The notes: a model not told the origin generated them from the letters alone. Shown: positions 1-9,558, counted from the stretch's first letter. The stretch is 34,569 bases of DNA from Ascoidea tarda (nom. inval.) (GCA_030560485.1 JAKTTS010000115.1:1-34569); one strand, 5' to 3'. Made by a program: numbers and translations.

Positions 1-50
<50 letters not shown>
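1..50. repeat. (AAT)n microsatellite at the left edge
   Basis: About 16 uninterrupted ATA/AAT triplets, in frame as poly-Asn with the partial gene that follows. It lies exactly at the window edge. Confidence 0.97.
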
Positions 51-56
<6 letters not shown>

Positions 57-1180
57 AAATCAAAATCAAACTATAGAAAGAAATCAAGCTCCTTTTCTTT
101 ATTATCAAGTATAAATGAATCTAAAAACAATACAAATAATGATAATAGTAATAATAATATCAGCATTAATAATTCCAATAATAACACACACCTTATTAAT
201 CCGCCTGTAAGAAGTTTTTCTTTACAAATACCCTCCGAGTTAGCATCAACTGCAGGCGTTTTATCTAATGTGTTGGATAATTCCTTTCGAAGTGTTTTGG
301 GAAGACTATCTTCAAATTCAAATTTAAATTCAACACTAACACTGCTGACTTCAAATTTAACTCAAACTTTAAAAATCATCGATCAGCCTTCAATTTCTAG
401 TAGCATGGACGATACATTATCAAATCCTTCTACAAATTCATCCGATTTTGATGGAGCTCAATCTCAAGCAAGTAGTAATAGCTCTAAATCAATTGACGAT
501 ATTCATATTTCTCAGCCTTTCGTTAATTTTTATTCCAGTTCCAATTCCAACTCCAATTTCAACTCTACTTCTATTTCCAACCCTTCATCAAATCCTTTAA
601 ACAGGTTGATGAGATGGAAGGCAATATCTTCAAATAGTTCTCTTCCTACTATTTCTAGTAATGAAATCACTAATGGTGATCTTAGTTTCAATAAACCAAA
701 CTCTCCTAATAGAAGTCGATCTGCTCTGTTCAAAGTCATTTGTCTTCGATTACACCTATTTTTGGCTCATTGAAAAGAAATTTTTCAAATGGAAATTTGG
801 GAATTCCAAATTCCAATCCGAATTCTGGTGCCAATTCAAATATTGATATAACAACGGTTAATACATCAACTTCATCTACAACATCATCTGCAACAGTTGT
901 TAATAATTACAACTTTCCCATGAATCTTCCGTCTCCTCCTACAAATCAAAGACACATTAAATCACTTAGTAATCCAGGAATCTTAGAAGAACCAGAAATT
1001 GATCCTTTAAACTATCCATTGAAGAAAAATCCTATTAGTAATAACTTGTTATCAAAATCAATTGGCAAACATCGAAATTCCGAATTTGAAGATTTAAAAT
1101 TAAGAGAGTTGAGAGAAATTTTTGAAGATTATGTAAAATTAGTCGATTGGGTAAAGGAAAATAAGGGTTTTGCATCATGA
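3..1180 (+). CDS. Ser/Asn-rich protein, 3' part only, with an apparent internal frameshift
   Basis: I do not recognise this gene. It enters from beyond the left end: one frame is open from base 3, beginning with a poly-Asn run of about 16 AAT codons, and stops at 773. A second frame, open from about 713, continues in the same compositional style to a TGA at 1178-1180. No intron signals (no TACTAAC) lie between them, so the change of frame around 720-740 looks like a one-base indel: either an assembly error, a real mutation or recoding. The first part is almost all Ser, Asn and Thr, apart from a more ordered, amphipathic stretch near 210-310 (RSFSLQIPSELASTAGVLSN, then DNSFRSVLGRL). The C-terminus, encoded at about 1090-1175, is a charged helix (LRELREIFEDYVKLVDWV) ending in KENKGFAS. 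That last helix is weakly reminiscent of the end of VPS9-type Rab exchange domains, which is too little for a call. Confidence 0.7.
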
Positions 1181-1781
1181 TATTTTATTTATTTTTTTTA
1201 ATTCAAATTATTGCACAATTCATCACAACTAGTTTAAATTGGTACGTTTTTTTCTCCGTTTTTTACTCTTTTTTTTCTCCATTCTTTCCTATTTTTTTTT
1301 TAATTCTTTTATTTCATATGTATAAGGGTTATTAGTTATCATTTCGTATAGAGCTTGTTCAATGGATATATCGAGCAAAAAATTTTATTTATTCACTTTA
1401 TTATGCTTTTATTTTTCACAAAAAACTTTATGAGTTTTTATTTTTTTGACAAAAAAGTTAATTTCTTTTCAAATTTTATTTTATTTTATTTTATTTTATC
1501 TTACTTATCTCACCTATTCATTTCTACATTTTTACTTTGATATATTAAATTCTGTTAACTATATCTAGTTTTATTTTACTTTTACTTTTATTTTTTACAT
1601 TACTATTACTTTATAGGTTAACATTCACATTCTTTAACATCTAAAATTTCACATATTATTGGATCTATTATCAACACAATTACAAGCATATCGTTTGTTT
1701 TCGAAAGCAATAGAGTAGCAAATAGTTTAAAGTGATATCTAGAAAATAAAATAAAAAAAAAAGAACGCACAAAAAAGAAGA
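1181..1781. other. Intergenic, AT-rich, between the left gene and tRNA-Asp
   Basis: Very T-rich on the plus strand, with long T runs (1190-1300) and a short (TTTTA)n tract around 1475-1500. I see no gene. The 61-codon frame at 1355-1540 is low-complexity Phe/Leu from T-rich DNA. A run of A at 1751-1762 and 1771-1776 reads as T runs on the minus strand just past the tRNA, and serves as its terminator. Confidence 0.8.
1771..1776 (-). terminator. RNA polymerase III terminator of tRNA-Asp
   Basis: Six A on the plus strand, that is TTTTTT in the tRNA direction, start 5 nt after the discriminator base. A longer T run follows at 1751-1762. This is the usual Pol III stop signal. Confidence 0.85.
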
Positions 1782-1853
1782 CTCCGCGACGGGGAATTGA
1801 ACCCCGGTCTACCACGCGACAAGCGGTAATTCTAGCCACTAAACTATCACGGA
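1782..1853 (-). tRNA. tRNA-Asp (GTC anticodon)
   Basis: 72 nt without CCA, the usual length for yeast tRNA-Asp, and no intron. The 7-bp acceptor stem pairs TCCGTGA with TCGCGGA (one G-T wobble), followed by discriminator G. The anticodon stem ACCGC/GTGGT has one wobble and the loop TTGTCGC carries anticodon GTC at 1818-1820. The T arm is CGGGG-TTCAATT-CCCCG, which also gives a good B box (GGTTCAATTCC). The sequence is nearly that of the Saccharomyces cerevisiae tRNA-Asp as I remember it, differing mainly in the D loop and anticodon stem. A T run downstream gives Pol III termination. It stands alone; no LTR or other element is seen beside it. Confidence 0.97.
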
Positions 1854-2248
1854 CTTACTCCTTATTACAAAATTAAAACTACTGTATTCATACTGCACCC
1901 TTTACAGGTTTATGGAAATGCTAATGCAGAACGCTTTAGTATTTTATTGAATTTAATAAAAAATCACATTCATTTTTATTTTGCATGCTGCTTTTTATTG
2001 CTCCTCAACAAACGATATTTTTAATCGATATCTTTGGTTGCTTTGAACAGAAATACGCGATTTTTCATGGTTGTTGAATGTACTTATCGGTACGTATTTC
2101 AAACGGTTGATTCATATCGAGAAGTCGGTGAGCTGTCCCCAATCCGGATAAGAAATCGATCCTGAAAAAGTGGTGAACCCTTGTATACCCTTGTGTGCAC
2201 ACAGCACTGCCTGCGATAGTTTCGATTCGGTAGATGGCGCTGCAGAAC

Positions 2249-2273
2249 CTGCATGATATATAAAAACATGCAG
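2249..2273. promoter_or_regulatory. TATA-like sequence between inverted CTGCATG/CATGCAG arms
   Basis: Perfect 7-bp inverted arms at 2249-2255 and 2267-2273 flank an 11-nt loop that contains TATATAAA. No gene clearly starts downstream on either strand, so a promoter role is only a possibility. Confidence 0.3.
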
Positions 2274-3643
2274 ATTATTGCGCATCAAACATGCGTCATT
2301 GTGCGGTGTGCAGCGCTTGCTTGGTTTTTTTTTTGCGTATATCATTTGCTACTGCTCCCTTTGATATCAGTATGTGTTTTGGCCATGAGGGCTGTTTGCG
2401 GTATAGGGAACCATAACCAATCAACGAAATACCCATGAAACTACAACACATTCTTGATCGAGATCGGGCATAGCGAACAGCTATTTTTGGGAGCAGCGTT
2501 TGTCTGGCGGCAGTTTCAGAATCGGCGCCGACAGGGTAACGTCTTCTTTTCGAATATTCATTTAGCGAGCGTTGCACCACACCGAAGATTCGTAAAGTAA
2601 GGAAAGCCATCAGAACTGGAGCTGTGCAATGAAAAGGCATACTGCGAGTGGGAGGTCGTCTTCAGTGAAGGCGAGATTGTTGGAGAAGAGCGAGTTATTA
2701 CGGTCACACAATTGCAAGAGCCATTGGAAGAACCATTGTGTTTGAGAGAGACAGCGATGGAGATGTTCATCTTTGGACTGCAGGATTGCAATTAATGTGG
2801 AATTGTTTCAAGTGGCGAGGGGGCTGATTGGCCACGAGGAGGTGAAGCAGAAGCAGCAGCAATGTGAGCAGAATAGGTTGATTGGATTAGTGATTGAGTG
2901 GATCATCGATTAGAGGTATATTGAAAACTACCGTAGAGAGAGGGAGAGACGAGCACATTGTCTGTGTTAGCGAGATGAGTGCAGGTCTTAGGACCTGGTA
3001 AGTTTGATAAGTTGTAACATGAGTAGTACACGATTCAGGTTAAGATTCGTTGGAAGAATATTCGAAATATTATTTGGGTCGAATAGGAGCAGGAGAGTTT
3101 ATAATACTTAGTAAGTGCTGTTAATCTTTGGGAAAGAAACGAAGGGGATGGAATGGGCAGTGAACAAGCCAATAGACTTTTTATGGGATTGATTGTGATA
3201 AGGGATTTAAAGGGGATTACAGAGGATTATAAACAGCAGTCTGAAAATGAAGAGAGTTAGGAAGAAATGAAGAGAAATGGAGAGAAACAAAAAAGGATTG
3301 ACGAAAATATACTTTTAGGTGTGAATTTAAAGTAGAAAAGAGTGTGATTTTAGAATTTGCGATAAATTTTATTGTAATTTTATTGCAATTTTATGATAAT
3401 TTTATTATAATTTTTATTTAGCTATTTATTTGATAGAGCGAAAAAAAAAGAAAGAGTAAAATGGTAAGGAAGAGTAAGAGTTAAAAAAAGGCAAAAGTAA
3501 AAAAAGAGCGACAAAAGAGCGAGAAATAGAATTGTAATTTTAATTAAATAATTATTTTATTATATTGTGATTCAATTTTATTGTATTTAATATTAATTTT
3601 AATTTTATAATGTTGATATTAACATACATATAAAAGAAAAAGG

Positions 3644-3720
3644 AGTAAAGTAGAGTAGAGTAGAGTAGAGTAGAATAAAATAAAATAAAATAGAATAGAA
3701 TAGAATAGAATAGAGTGGAG
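3644..3720. repeat. Pentanucleotide array (TAGAG/TAAAA/TAGAA)
   Basis: About 15 units of five bases drift from TAGAG through TAAAA to TAGAA and back to TAGAG. It is simple-sequence DNA 3' of the minus-strand gene at 4132-4836. Confidence 0.9.
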
Positions 3721-4131
3721 TTGAATCGAATCGAAGAGAATAGAAATAATTAACAGCGTATATAAAAACCCATTATTATAGATATATAGATAATAAAAAT
3801 ACAAAATACAATATCTAATTAATAAAAACAGTAACCATTCTTTTTTTTTTGTAAATGAGAAGAACACTATAGTAAAAGACAACCAAAGTTATAGGAGAGA
3901 ACAAAAAGAGACAAAAAAAACAGGAAAACAACGAGATTTATAAAAATAATAATATAAAGTATAAGATAAGACAAGATAAAATGTAAAAACGAAAGAAATA
4001 GAGAAATAAAATAGAGAAATAAAAAGTAGAAAAGAAACAATAGATAAAGCCATTAAGTGAACATGAGATGAATTTTTAGTCTTTAGTAAAGTAAAGTAGA
4101 TGAGCTAATAAATGAAATAAAATAAAATGAA

Positions 4132-4836
4132 TTAGAAGTTGTAGGCTATATTTGGTTCATTTAAATCTCTGTGCTGTATGTTATCTAAACTTAGTGGCCT
4201 TATTGAGTTTTTTCTGCTTTTTGAATTTAAATTGACTAGATTTTGGAAATTGGTGCTTGTGCTTGAATTGGTGTTTATGTTTGAATTGAGATTGGGATTG
4301 GAGTGGGAGTTTGAATTTGCAGATCCAGAGCTTAGAGAGCTGTTGGAATAGAGGGAAGATCTTGTGGAGGAGAGTTCGTTGGAGCTGCTGTTGATGGAGT
4401 TGATGCTGCTAGAGGTGAGGGCGGAGTAGGTGGATAGGTCGCTCTGGCGCTTGGAGGAATTGAAGTCTATACTGGAGTTGTTGTAGGAGGAGTTGAAGCC
4501 AGTGAAGGAGTTGTTGGGGTTGTTAATGTTGATATTCTGTTGCTGGTTGAGAAGCAAGTTGAATTTAGACACTGGGTTTTGGTTGATGTAGGTGGACTCG
4601 ATTATTGGCTCATTGGGATCAGTCTCAGAGGTGGGATTGAACAAGTCGTTATTGGCATTGAAAAGGGTTTCGTCGAGTGTGTTGATGAGGTTATCGTTGG
4701 AAGAGGAGGACTCTTTGTCTTTGTTTTGCTTTGCTTTGAGCTGTTGGAGTCTTAGTCTTTGGCGTTCTTTGGCCTTTTGAAGTCTCCAGGAAGTTTGGTT
4801 ATCGTCGTTTTTGTTTTCAGTGTCGAAGGAAGACAT
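4132..4836 (-). CDS. Ser/Asn-rich protein with N-terminal WRLxKAK helix (paralogue of 23845-24546)
   Basis: 234 residues, ATG at 4836. I do not recognise the family. Residues about 16-42 form a strongly basic, probably helical segment (SWRLQKAKERQRLRLQQLKA). Most of the rest is low-complexity Ser/Asn. The last 30 residues are again more ordered (RPLSLDN, ending EPNIAYNF). The protein at 23845-24546 has the same length within one residue, the same basic N-terminal helix (TWRLEKAKQRMLKLQQQ) and a C-terminus with [RK]PL followed by exactly 19 residues. The two are therefore distant paralogues whose ends are under selection while the middle drifts. A basic N-terminal helix would fit binding to membrane, nucleic acid or a partner protein; none of these is shown. 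The upstream region carries an 8-bp tandem array at 4894-4932 and a TATA-like sequence at 4954-4961. Confidence 0.85.
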   Translation of the reverse strand: MSSFDTENKNDDNQTSWRLQKAKERQRLRLQQLKAKQNKDKESSSSNDNLINTLDETLFNANNDLFNPTSETDPNEPIIESTYINQNPVSKFNLLLNQQQNININNPNNSFTGFNSSYNNSSIDFNSSKRQSDLSTYSALTSSSINSINSSSNELSSTRSSLYSNSSLSSGSANSNSHSNPNLNSNINTNSSTSTNFQNLVNLNSKSRKNSIRPLSLDNIQHRDLNEPNIAYNF

Positions 4837-4893
4837 TTGTGAGAGTAGATTAGGAAAAAAGAATAGGGTATATTTGAAATATAGTATTACAGA

Positions 4894-4932
4894 TATAGTA
4901 TATTAGTATATTAGTATAGTAGTATATTGGTA
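4894..4932 (-). repeat. 8-bp tandem array (CTAATATA unit on the gene strand) in the 5' leader
   Basis: On the plus strand the unit is TATTAGTA: two exact copies at 4901-4916, a partial copy before them and two variants after (TAGTAGTA, TATTGGTA). On the coding strand it reads as CTAATATA repeats ending 57 nt upstream of the ATG at 4836. The paralogue at 23845 has a CTAATACT array 55 nt upstream of its own ATG. Confidence 0.7.
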
Positions 4933-4953
4933 TATTGTATGTATAGGAAAGTG

Positions 4954-4961
4954 TATATATA
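4954..4961 (-). promoter_or_regulatory. TATA-like box of the minus-strand gene at 4132-4836
   Basis: TATATATA, 118-125 nt upstream of the ATG, a normal distance for a yeast TATA element. The sequence is a palindrome, so its strand comes only from context. Confidence 0.4.
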
Positions 4962-5792
4962 TAAGGAAAAGGAAGAAAGAAAAAAAAGAAAAAAAAAGCA
5001 GAGAAAAATTGGATTGTTTTTATAATATAAAATTTGCTTTCTTTGAATTAATGCTGTGGAAAGTTGAGCCAGAAGAAAAAAATTCCAAAATCAGACTTTT
5101 TTTGCAGTAAAATTTCCAGGAATACAAAAGAAAATACAAAAAATAAGTTGGTGAAAACTGGCCTATTGAATGAAATTAACTACTTTTGAGAAAAAGCATA
5201 ATAGTAAACATCTCACAACACTGGAATAAACTTGGAAGGAAAATCCAATTTTCAATCAGAAAACAATTTAAATTTCTGTTTACGATTGCAAAAAAGCGAA
5301 TCAACACATTTAGTTTTGATTTCAAAGTGATTTTAAGCTGATACTAGAGCAGAACAAAGCAATTCAAAAGTTAGTTGGAGCTTTATTCAAATAGAACTGT
5401 GAGTCTTTTCAGTATCAGACAGTGCTTAATGAATATTAATGAATGTTGTTTAAACTCGCTTTCATTCACTTGCATTCATTTTCAGCTTTTAATTCGTTTT
5501 CATCTTCGCTGGAGATTTTGAGACTTTTCTACACGCAACCGAAAAGAGCCCAAGGGTTTGAGTGACACCGCGCCAGAGGCCTGGGGCACTGCGTAATCTG
5601 GAACACTGCCGGGCACGCTGCTGAATTACGCACGCCAATCAGGATGCTGCTCCGTCACGAAAGAGACTAAAAGACGCTCTTGCGACCCAGAGCGTGAATA
5701 GCGACGCAGCAGTGGCACGAGAAGCACCAGACCCAGCTCCGTCACCGTCACCGTCGGAGCAGCAACAGCGCGCTCCCGTTCCTGCTTTCTTT

Positions 5793-5852
5793 GCTGCTGT
5801 CCCTGCTGCTGTCCCTGCTGCTGTCCCTGCTGCTATCCCTGCTGCTGCTGCT
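5793..5852. repeat. 12-bp tandem repeat GCTGCTGTCCCT
   Basis: Three exact copies (5793-5828), one copy with a single change (5829-5840) and a GCT run (5841-5852). It lies inside the GC-rich island. Confidence 0.95.
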
Positions 5853-6011
5853 TCCACTGGCAGTGCGCTTTCATTTCGAAGGAGAATGGAAGGAGTGGGG
5901 CGAAAAGAAAGGGCGATTGTGCTGAATCAGCCACATGCATGTGACTACTGCGCGCACAGCAGAGCCTGCTTGTTTGTCGTAGTGGCACAGCCGCTTCTAT
6001 GTCATCTGACT

Positions 6012-6020
6012 GCACGTGGG
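6012..6020 (+). promoter_or_regulatory. E-box GCACGTGGG (Pho4/Cbf1-type)
   Basis: A CACGTG core with GGG to its right matches the high-affinity Pho4 site known from Saccharomyces cerevisiae; Cbf1 also reads the core. It is more than 1 kb from either flanking gene, so a target is not obvious. Confidence 0.25.
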
Positions 6021-7486
6021 GCCTGGCGAGCGCTCTGCCGGAATCAGTCCTGCGCGACTGGGTTTTTGCCAATGGGCCGGCTTGTCGGGAAATGTAGCGC
6101 TCTCTTAACGGAATACGGGAGTACTGAGAACGGAAATAAAGCAGCGGAAAAAGCCCCAGCGCAAGCGCAGCCGCAGCGGGCTACGAACAGCCGATCTTGT
6201 GGCCGGCGCTGTAATCCGTAATCAGGACCGGGTTGCATCTGCGCCGGAGCATTGTCGGATCCGCACAACCTGTCCAGTTCCTGGATTGCACACGATGTCT
6301 GTGTCTCTTCCCCTGTACTAGCGGGAAGAGCCCTGGTCCCAAAATCCCGCCTCAGAAAAAGTGTCAACTTTGAAAACACATTTCAAGACAGCAAAATGTG
6401 TAGTGTAGCTTTGAGATTGATACACCACAGACTTAGATAACGTTTGTGGTTCCTTTATAAAATGTTATCCCAAAGGATTACCAACACCAGAGAGGCCTCA
6501 CCCTTGGTGTTACTGATATATTATCTTACTTACCACTCTATTGCAATGTCACTTTGCAGTTTGCACAATATCGCTGTTGTCCCACAAAACAATTTAAAAG
6601 AGCAAACAAGAAACAGTAACAATCCACAAATTAATCTCCACTTATAATATTATTTTAGTGTTTTCATTGTTAAAAGTTTTTAAACAACAATCCACTATTA
6701 TTTATAACAATAACAATAACAATAAATATTAATTATTATTATTATTATCAGTAGTATTAATTGTGTTGATTGAAAACAAAATCCTTGTGTTTCAAAATAA
6801 CGGTTTCCAGTTCGTAGCATGTGTTCATTTAGTTGAGCCTTTGAAGGCTGTTTAACTGTTCTTTGAAGGCTCTTTAAAAATTGTCTAGAGTTTTTCTGAA
6901 AATCAATTTACTAAAAATATCAAATACAATTGAAATTCAATTGGAATTTTAAAAATTTATTGAAATTTCCATTTGTTTTATAACTCACATCTCAATCATC
7001 TCTAGATAGCTTCTTACAATTTCTCTTAGTTTTTCCTAAATTTTCATAAAATTTCATAGCTTTTCATAACTTCTTAGCATTTCTTTAGATTTGGGTACTA
7101 ATCAATAGATTACGTTTCTGCCTTGTTGTTTATTTATTTTTTGACACTGTTCCAGATTCCCAATGGCGTTTTATGTAATGTTATAGTTATGTTATATTCA
7201 TGTTATATTAATCTCAATCTGTATATCAAAGATATGCGAAACCTCCAACAGGGCTCTTACACAGACCCCTAGGTTGTTTGATATCACCCCCGGTTTTGAG
7301 CGGTGAATTAGGACTGTTTTACTGTTTGAAATATTTCGGAATATTTTGCAATTTTTGGTAGCTTTTCCTTTGGGACGTTTTTCTTTTTTGGGGTTGCGCC
7401 GATGCCCTCCGGCCCGTGCGGCGCGGGATTTGGACGCTTCCCCGATAAAAAGGCCGCGGTCATGTGGGCTGCGCTTTTTGCACCGC

Positions 7487-7506
7487 TTAGTCAGCGCTTA
7501 GTCACA
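7487..7506 (+). promoter_or_regulatory. Two tandem TTAGTCA sites (Yap1/Gcn4-type)
   Basis: TTAGTCAGC at 7487-7495 and TTAGTCACA at 7498-7506, 11 bp apart, that is one helical turn. TTAGTCAGC is the Yap1 response element known from S. cerevisiae antioxidant genes such as TRX2. The pair is about 590 bp upstream of RCF2, at the edge of a GC-rich patch. bZIP binding here is inferred. Confidence 0.4.
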
Positions 7507-8089
7507 CGCAGCAGCAGGCCTTTGGAAAAAAAAAAGTAACGGCAAAAAAAAAAGGTGATTTTCTGCTGCTTTCCGTTGGTGCTTCTTTCTGCACAAGTTG
7601 TTTATCGGCGCTTACCTAAGACAGTCTCTCCGCGATTGTGTGAAATTAGTATGTGTTTTCCTACAAAAATATCTCTTTCAAAACCAACCAGTGCACGCAA
7701 CCGCTCAACGCACATGTTCTGTCGGCAGGTGCCTGCACAAATCCGCTGCACCTTTCTTCATTAGGGCTCCTTCTCTCTCTTCCACTTATCATTCAAGACT
7801 TTTAAAAACCGTTTTATAATTAGACTTGGTTTCAATACTCTTGATTCAATAAATACTCTATTTATTCTCTTAAACTGTTTTTTTATTTTCCATATGTTCC
7901 ATCTTTCTATTACTTTTTATCCATTTTATTTTGATTTCCTATTACTAGATTTTTGTTAGATTTTTATTAGATTTTAGTAAATTAATATTAAATTAGCATC
8001 AAATTATCAAGTTAATATTCTTTGTGCTTTCGCTGCTTTTCTCCAATTACTCAACCTAAATCTGTATCCTATAACAATCTTATCACATC

Positions 8090-8740
8090 ATGAAAATTCT
8101 ATCTGAAGAAGAAAAGGCTGCTCATTCAAGTGCCACCTTCTGGGCTGGGTTTAAAGGTGGTCTAGCTGGTGCTGCCATCTCTGCTCTATTGTTCACGGTG
8201 GGTGCTAAAAGATGGCCTATGTTGCATCGTTTGCCCACTGCTGCCAAAACTGCTGTCGTTATCACTCCTCCAACTCTCTTGATCTCCATCTGCGCTGAAG
8301 AAGGCTCCAACAACTTTGACAGAATAGTCTACAGCTCCGAACACACACAACAAACTGCCTTGAAAGAGTATTTGAGATGGCAAAACCTATCCTACAAGGA
8401 GAAAACTATTGAATTGGTCAGCTCCAACAGATACTCCATCATTGTCGGTGCCTGGGCTGCTTCTCTATATGGCTCTTGGGCCCTCGTCAACAGAGATCCA
8501 ATAATGACCAAACCCCAAAAGATTGTCCAGGCAAGAATGTACGCTCAATTTCTCACTGTCGCTTTGCTCTTGGGTTCCATTGGTTTGACTGTCTGGGAAG
8601 AAAAAAACATGGCCCACACTTCCCAGGCCCACAAAATCGAAGACTCTTGGAAGGACATTCTTGCTGACGAGGAAGACAGAGAAAGAAAAGCTGGTATTCC
8701 TTTGCACATAACCCCAAAGGATTTGCATAAAGTCGACTAA
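8090..8740 (+). CDS. RCF2: Rcf2, respiratory supercomplex factor 2 (HIG1 family)
   Basis: 216 residues, ATG at 8090; the start MKILSEEEKAAH lines up with MKIL... of S. cerevisiae Rcf2 (224 aa). Rcf2 is an inner mitochondrial membrane protein that associates with cytochrome c oxidase and the III-IV supercomplex. Hydrophobic segments lie at about 18-40, 54-70, 114-132 and 150-170. The HIG1 part is very well kept: WAASLYGSWALVNRDPIM and KIVQARMYAQF are almost the same as in S. cerevisiae as I remember it. The C-terminus is charged and ends in HKVD. Codons are richer in C/T-ending forms than in most of the other genes here, which may fit good expression. It is first in a run of four plus-strand genes, each with its own gap, so no co-transcription is implied. 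Identification is firm. Confidence 0.95.
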   Translation: MKILSEEEKAAHSSATFWAGFKGGLAGAAISALLFTVGAKRWPMLHRLPTAAKTAVVITPPTLLISICAEEGSNNFDRIVYSSEHTQQTALKEYLRWQNLSYKEKTIELVSSNRYSIIVGAWAASLYGSWALVNRDPIMTKPQKIVQARMYAQFLTVALLLGSIGLTVWEEKNMAHTSQAHKIEDSWKDILADEEDRERKAGIPLHITPKDLHKVD

Positions 8741-9558
8741 ATAAGCTCAAAACCATTAAATAAGCTCTCATTCCACAACAACCCTTAATTCTCTTAATTT
8801 CTCTTAATATCAATTCATACCTATTCATGTTTATTCATATTTAATTCCTCTGTTCAATTCTATTCTGTCTCTCTTTACTCTATAGCTCTGTACTCTGTTT
8901 AACCTCCTCTTTCAACTCTGTAGCAACATCTGTAATCTTCTTTGCTGTCCCAATCGGGTAATGCTATTTTCCATCACCTTTATTTATTTATTTCTTCTTT
9001 GATCTCTCTACTTATAATCTAATACTCTTATTCCCTCCTTCTCCAACTCTCCAACTCTCCAAAACTTATCGTAACCACAACCACTCTACTCTACTGCCTC
9101 CTATCTCTCCTATCTCTCCTATCTCTTACACCACCTTTCACACGATCTCTGCTTCTCTCTCCCTTTACTCTGCTCTCCTAATCTAACTCTTACGTCCTTT
9201 TATTCACTTACCACACCTCTTTCGCCTTTTAACTCTCTTAACTCTCTTCATACTCTCTTTATTCGTACCTCTGAATTACTCCAAATCATACTCCTAGTTT
9301 CCTTTTCGGTCTCTTCTTTTCTACTTCTTCTCGGCTGTTGTTTTGGCTCTCTCAAGTTTCCCAATCTTCTTATTATTTAAGTCCCCAGTTTATCAACTAC
9401 ATCCACACTTTAAAAAGTCACAATCTTACCATCTAATCACTTCAAATTCAATCTAATCTCTCTTAAAATAAATAAAAAGAAACAGGGAAACACTCCACTA
9501 AAAACAGAAAAAAAACAAAAAAAAAACTACAAACCGAAAATATTACTCCCAATTAATT
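8741..9558. other. Pyrimidine-rich intergenic region upstream of the NUDE-like gene
   Basis: Most of 8750-9420 is C and T on the plus strand, with a 9-bp repeat (TCCTATCTC, three exact copies at 9099-9125). The last 100 nt before the ATG at 9559 turn A-rich. No open frame of note. The C/T-rich strand is the coding strand of the next gene, so this may be a long leader or promoter tract. Confidence 0.7.

Larger units (their letters stand above)
1854..4131. other. 2.3-kb stretch without a supported gene
   Basis: About 2.1-2.9 kb is richer in GC than its surroundings and carries several frames on both strands, none recognisable. The longest with an ATG is 114 codons on the minus strand (2640-2296). 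A plus-strand frame is open from 2439 to 2792 except for one TAA at 2598 and has no usable ATG. A TATATAAA sequence at 2257-2264 sits between 7-bp inverted arms. From about 3240 to 4130 the plus strand is purine-rich (A and G), with a pentanucleotide array at 3644-3720. This lies 3' of the minus-strand gene at 4132-4836. Confidence 0.7.
5540..6360. other. GC-rich island, content unknown
   Basis: About 0.8 kb of markedly GC-rich sequence in an AT-rich window. The longest plus frame is open from 5625 to 6221 but has no ATG until about 5886, and its Ala-rich part (repeated VPAA) comes from the 12-bp repeat at 5793-5852. It also holds a GCACGTGGG E-box (6012-6020) and a 7-bp inverted repeat, CCGGCGC at 6203-6209 with GCGCCGG at 6241-6247. 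It could be a regulatory region, an unrecognised structured RNA, or foreign DNA; the sequence does not choose among these. Confidence 0.5.
4837..8089. other. 3.25-kb divergent intergenic region with a GC-rich island
   Basis: It lies between the minus gene at 4132-4836 and RCF2. Next to the minus gene are its leader repeats and TATA box. From about 5540 to 6360 the base composition turns strongly GC-rich. Frames are open there on both strands for lack of stop codons, but none is recognisable. A second, shorter GC-rich patch lies at about 7375-7520 and ends in two TTAGTCA sites. The parts at 5000-5500 and 6640-7200 are ordinary AT-rich sequence. I see no tRNA, snRNA or SRP RNA signature and no mobile element. 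Confidence 0.7.

Noticed and set aside
1854-2150. Possible LTR or solo element next to the tRNA gene
   Set aside because: I found no TG...CA-bounded terminal repeat, no direct target duplication and no element-like coding sequence.
2296-2640. 114-codon minus-strand frame with ATG
   Set aside because: No recognisable motif and no promoter or homologue evidence; it overlaps other random frames in a GC-richer patch.
5625-6221. Long plus-strand frame in the GC-rich island
   Set aside because: No ATG until about 5886, Ala/Val/Pro content comes from a 12-bp DNA repeat, no recognisable domain, and equally long frames exist on the other strand.
6200-6330. GCTGTAATCC with an inverted GC repeat, reminiscent of an SRP RNA start
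   Set aside because: No other SRP RNA landmarks (S-domain helix 8 motifs or a Pol III terminator at a fitting place) could be found.
6044-6379. 111-codon minus-strand frame in the same island
   Set aside because: Composition is what GC-rich non-coding DNA gives; no family features.
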